A stretch of DNA of 64,000 bases, from the NCBI RefSeq assembly GCF_001659605.2, contig NC_035169.2, forward strand, positions 6,784,610 through 6,848,609, in the 5' to 3' direction. A program made the translations under genes and the position numbers. The notes beneath the pieces were generated by a model, which saw only the letters and a program-made list of their open reading frames with translations, was not told the origin of the DNA and did no database searches. Of the stretch, positions 59,686 through 64,000 are shown piece by piece (within the stretch, counting starts at the first letter, position 1; each line of letters starts with the position of its first letter). The DNA is from Manihot esculenta (Eukaryota > Streptophyta > Magnoliopsida > Malpighiales > Euphorbiaceae).

Positions 59686-60606
59686 GTTTTTCCTGAAAGA
59701 GATTTCAAAACAGAAAACGATGGTTTTATAGTGGTTTTGTATTTTCATATTTAAACGAGTGAAAAATAAAAAAAATAAAAAAAAATAAAAAATAAAAAAA
59801 TATCTTTTAATATAAATTCAATTAAATTTTTGTATTTTTATTGCAAACCATAGTCTTATTTATTTAGTTTTTGCTAATTAAATCTTTATAGTTTTATTTA
59901 AAAGTAAAATAAATCCAAATATAAAATATTATTATTTTTTAATAATAAAATATATTTTTATTAATAAATTTTTTTATAATTATTTACTATCATTATGTAT
60001 TTTTTATATTTTTATATTAATTAAAATACTAATTTCAAATTTAAAAAATAATATTTTTGCTAAAAAAATATTATATTAAGTCAGAATTTAATTAGTTCTT
60101 AAATAAAAGTGCATAAATTTGTATAAATAAAAAAAATAGATTTAATTTACCCTTAAATAAAAATATATGAGCTTAATTAGAGTTATTTTTATAAATTTTT
60201 TATTTCAATTACTTTATTAATAAAATAAAATAAATTATCAATCATTTTTATCTGTCTTTATATTTTCTCATATTTTTTTATATTTTTTATAAAAAAATAT
60301 AAATTTATAATTAATAATAAAGTGTTGATAATATAAATAATCGTGAATTAATTGACTAGACCATTGAGTGGTAAATTTCTGTATATGTCATCAATTTGAA
60401 TATACAAAAGAATATTTAGTTTTATTGATAAATTAATGGTAAAATAAATACAATCTAATAAATTTTTTAATTAATAAAATAAAAATATTAAAATATTTTA
60501 ATATAATTTTAAAATTTAAGAGTAGTTTAAAATAAAATATGAAAATAATATTAAAACTGTTTTTGATTTTGATTAATAGATTAACGCTACAATTAATTGT
60601 ATTTTT
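57823..60606. repeat. Large tandem duplication, copy 1 (2.78 kb)
   Basis: The segment from ATAAATCATGAATGTGTAG to CTACAATTAATTGTATTTTT is repeated in the same orientation at 60664-63444. It contains a GC-richer 400-bp block (about 58060-58450, with TTGAC/GTCAA motifs but no ORF), three tandem internal repeats (58493-59595), a short AGCGGACGGAAGTATAGCCC block with a long T tract, and A/T-rich sequence. No gene is seen. Confidence 0.9.
58493..59595. repeat. Three tandem repeats of about 365 bp within copy 1
   Basis: Units 58493-58867, 58868-59230 and 59231-59595 each begin TACTAATTATAAATTTATTT and include an AGAATGGC(C/T)-block followed by a GACC or GACT stretch and a long A/T part. They are well conserved, differing mainly by small indels and a few substitutions. 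Confidence 0.85.
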
Positions 60607-60663
60607 GATAGATTAACGCTATTATGATGTATATTGAATTAACGCTAATAGATTAACGCTACA
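60607..60663. other. 57-bp junction between the duplicated copies
   Basis: The junction is built from short pieces also found in the flanks. GATTAACGCTA appears several times (copied from about 60579 onward), and a 20-bp piece around 60620-60640 (ATGATGTATATTGAATTA) equals sequence near 57866 and 60706 in the two copies. It looks like templated filler DNA. Confidence 0.75.
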
Positions 60664-63444
60664 ATAAATCATGAATGTGTAGTTCAAGTTTGGGATGCAT
60701 TATTATGATGTATATTGAATTAATTTGAAATTATTTATATAAAATAAAAATTACTCATAATAAAAATTTATTTATAATATTTTAATGCTCCATTTTATTT
60801 AATTATCTTTTGTAGGTTTTAATTTAGTAGCCATAAATACCCTTAAAATAAGTTGGGATATGCTGATGAAATTTTATTAGACAAGGGGCAAAATAGTCAT
60901 ACTACTAGACCCACTAAAAAAGGCAAGTATTTCTCTTTTTTTTATATTTGGCAGAGAGTAAAATTATTGGTGGGTCCAAATTGCCAACTCAGCATTCCAA
61001 ATTCTACTATTTAGAGAAGATATCGGATTATTAGTTCAGGTGCTCCCAATCCTATGGCCACATGTATGATACGCCTTCACTTTCGCTTCTATGATTTGAG
61101 CTTTCGTTGACCAGAGATTGCGGTCAAAGATCAAACGGTAGAACAGTGTGTCGTGGCATGCATGATTACCATAAAATTAAAATTTAATAGCGAACGACGA
61201 GGTCACCTATCTGACCGGAATTACTGGCTGACCGCAATTAGTTAATTTTCCGCTAATTTTGGTGTAGTTTAGTTTTATTAGCCTTCAAGTTTGAGAAATT
61301 ATGGCAGTGATTACGCGATTAATACATAAGATCTACTAATTATAAATTTATTTAACTATTATTAAATATATATACAACAACACTGAATTAAATAATTAAT
61401 AAATAAATAAATAAATAAATTAATATAAATATTTAAAATTATAAAAATTAAATTTATTTTTATTGAACTAGAGAGTTCTACATAATCACAAATTTTTTTT
61501 ATTTTTTATTTATTTTCAAAATGACTCCACGCCCGACTATTATTTATTTTTTTAATTATTAAAATATTATAATTATATTAATATATTATTTTTATATTAT
61601 ATTAATTTAATAATTATATTTATATTATAATTTTTATTAGAATAAATTTTTTATAATATATTTTATTAATTTTAATATATTTTTATAATAATATTATAAT
61701 TAAATAATACTAATTATAAATTTATTTAACTATTATTAAATATATATACAAAAACACTGGATTAAATAATTAATAAAAAAATAAATAAATAAATTAATAT
61801 AAATATTTAAAATTATAAAAATTAAATTTATTTTATTGGACTTAATTACAAATTTTTCTTTATTTATTTTTTTTATTTTCAGAATGGCCCTGACCATTAT
61901 TTATTTTTTTAATTATTAAAATATTATAATTATATTAATATATTATTTTTATATTATATTAATTTAATAATTATATTTATATTATATTTTTTATTAGAAT
62001 AAATTTTTTATAATATATTTTATTAATTTTAATATATTTTTATAATAATATTATAATTAAATAATACTAATTATAAATTTATTTAACTATTATTAAATAT
62101 ATATACAAGAATACTGGATTAAATAATTAATAAAAAAATAAATAAATTAATTAATATGAATATTTAAAATTATAAAAATTAAATTTATTTTATTGGACTT
62201 AATTACAAATTTTTCTTTATTTATTTTTTTTTATTTTTAGAATGGCCCGAGACCCGACTATTATTTATTTTTTTAATTATTAAAATATTATAATTATACT
62301 AATATATTATTTTTATATTATATTAATTTAATAATTATATTTATATTATATTTTTTATTAAAATAAATTTTTTATAATATATTTTATTAATTTTAATATA
62401 TTTTTATAATAATATTATAATTAAATAATACTAAAGCGGACGGAAGTATAGCCCAAATGAGAAGGAAGCAATTGCAGGTGAGGTTTTAGAGGAGAAAGAG
62501 ATTTTTTTTTTTTTTTTTTTTTTGTTTTTCCTGAAAGAAATTTCAAAACAGAAAACGATGGTTTTATAGTGGTTTTGTATTTTCATATTTAAATGAGTGA
62601 AAAATAAAAAAATAAAAAAAAAATAAAAAATAAAAAAAATATCTTTTAATATAAATTCAATTAAATTTTTGTATTTTTATTGCAAACCATAGTCTTATTT
62701 ATTTAGTTTTTGCTAATTAAATCTTTATATTTTTATTTAAAAGTAAAATAAATCCAAATATAAAATATTATTATTTTTTAATAATAAAATATATTTTTAT
62801 TAATAAATTTTTTTATAATTATTTACTATCATTATGTATTTTTTATATTTTTATATTAATTAAAATACTAATTTCAAATTTAAAAAATAATATTTTGCTA
62901 AAAAAATATTATATTAAGTCAGAATTTTATTAGTTCTTAAATAAAAGTGCATAAATTTGTATAAATAAAAAAAATAGATTTAATTTACCCTTAAATAAAA
63001 ATATATGAGCTTAATTAGAGTTATTTTTATAAATTTTTTATTTCAATTACTTTATTAATAAAATAAAATAAATTATTAATCTTTATTATCTGTCTTTATA
63101 TTTTCTCATATTTCTTTATATTTTTTATAAAAAAATATAAATTTATAATTAATAATAAAGTGTTGATAATATAAATAATCGCGAATTAATTGACGAGACC
63201 ATCGAGTCGTAAATTTTTGTATATGTCATCAATTTGAATATACAAAAGAATATTTAGTTTTATTGATAAATTAATGGTAAAATAAATACAATCTAATAAA
63301 TTTTTTAATTAATAAAATAAAAATATTAAAATATTTTAATATAATTTTAAAATTTAAGAGTAGTTTAAAATAAAATATGAAAATAATATTAAAACTGTTT
63401 TTGATTTTGATTAATAGATTAACGCTACAATTAATTGTATTTTT
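60664..63444. repeat. Large tandem duplication, copy 2 (2.78 kb)
   Basis: This direct copy of 57823-60606 has an offset of 2841 bp at the left and about 2838 at the right. Differences are scattered: for example GAACTAGAGAGTTCTAC here replaces AAACTAGACAATTATAC, GACTCCACGCCC replaces GCTTGACGCCC, and an AGGAGAAAG insertion precedes the long T tract. The duplication is therefore not brand new. Confidence 0.9.
61334..62428. repeat. Three tandem repeats of about 365 bp within copy 2
   Basis: Units 61334-61707, 61708-62064 and 62065-62428 correspond one to one to those of copy 1, so the triplication preceded the large duplication. Confidence 0.85.
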
Positions 63445-64000
63445 TTAGTTAATGAAATAAAATATAAAAATATTTTAATATAATTATACAATTATAAAAA
63501 TATTTTAATTAGTTAAAGTAAGAATGTAATAGTCCATAAATCTAGTTAGGGAATGATTGTCATCTATCTCCAGCATTTGATATAATTAAGGGAAATGTTA
63601 AAAGGGAAATTTTGTAATTGATTTATTAATTTTAAAAAATATATTAAAATAATTTTAATGTTAAAAAAGTTTAATAATTATATTTTTTATTAATTTTACT
63701 TGTATTATAAGAAAGTTTAAAATATTTTTGATATAGAAATACTAATTAATAAATTTTTTATGAAATTAATGAATTAATTATTAAATTTTTTTAAAATATA
63801 AAAATTAAATAATAAAATATTTAATGAGTAAAATTAATAGAAAGACTAACTAGTAAATATTTTAATATATTTATTATAATTAAAATATTAATTAATTAAT
63901 TTTTCTATAGTATGAAAATTTGAATAATAAATTATTAGTAATTTTTTTAAACCGATAAATATTTTAATATATTTATTAAAATTAAGATATTAATTAATAA
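63445..64000. other. AT-rich DNA with a foldback-family copy at the window end
   Basis: About 63590-64000 shows the recurring motifs of the dispersed foldback family (for example AGAAAGACTAACTAGTAAAT). It is cut by the end of the window. No gene is seen. Confidence 0.5.

Noticed and set aside
58493..62428. Regular repeats that might suggest a CRISPR array
   Set aside because: Units are about 365 bp with no spacers, and this is plant nuclear DNA. They are ordinary tandem repeats.

Overview
The window is plant nuclear DNA from a eudicot. The genes have GT-AG introns, the spacers are very AT-rich, and LTR elements, LINEs, SINEs, hAT elements and MITEs are nested in one another. The proteins (FAD2, ACT7-type actin, clade D PP2C) look like those of woody rosids. 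I lean to Euphorbiaceae (cassava or rubber relatives), but this is inference.

Six protein genes and two tRNA genes can be supported. They are the oleate desaturase FAD2 (366-1511, +, with the end of its leader intron at 1-354), a VQ-motif protein (11834-12301, +), a seven-exon plastid fibrillin (30230-34776, -), two tRNA-Ala(UGC) genes (38964-39036 and 43140-43212, both -), a two-exon 130-residue protein I do not recognise (43677-44145, +), a four-exon clade D PP2C phosphatase (48217-50892, +) and a four-exon ACT7-like actin with a leader intron (53948-56340, -). They are independent housekeeping or signalling genes. No operon-like or cluster logic links them.

Most of the rest is mobile DNA. 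The largest insertion is a 9.0-kb Ty3/gypsy element (15334-24333). It has two 2411-bp LTRs that are almost identical, an initiator-tRNA-Met primer site, a polypurine tract and a perfect 5-bp target duplication. Its gag is broken and its pol is rearranged and decayed, so it looks like a recently mobilised non-autonomous element. It sits inside the RNase H part of an internally deleted LINE. A shorter related solo LTR (39853-40633) lies inside a non-autonomous hAT element (39329-41118), and both have perfect target duplications. Two other solo LTRs share a family (4331-4763 and 36782-37200). Two small tRNA-derived SINEs have clear target duplications. A MITE with TIRs of about 165 bp lies at 28075-28521, and a dispersed AT-rich foldback family recurs at least seven times.

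The right end (57823-63444) is a direct tandem duplication of about 2.8 kb. Each copy carries three internal repeats of about 365 bp, and the two copies are separated by a 57-bp junction that appears to be assembled from pieces of both flanks. I found no CRISPR array, no bacterial-type operon and no clear new protein system. The strongest leads are the young but coding-dead gypsy element with its GCCGCC-palindrome LTRs, the duplication junction, and the unrecognised 130-residue gene.
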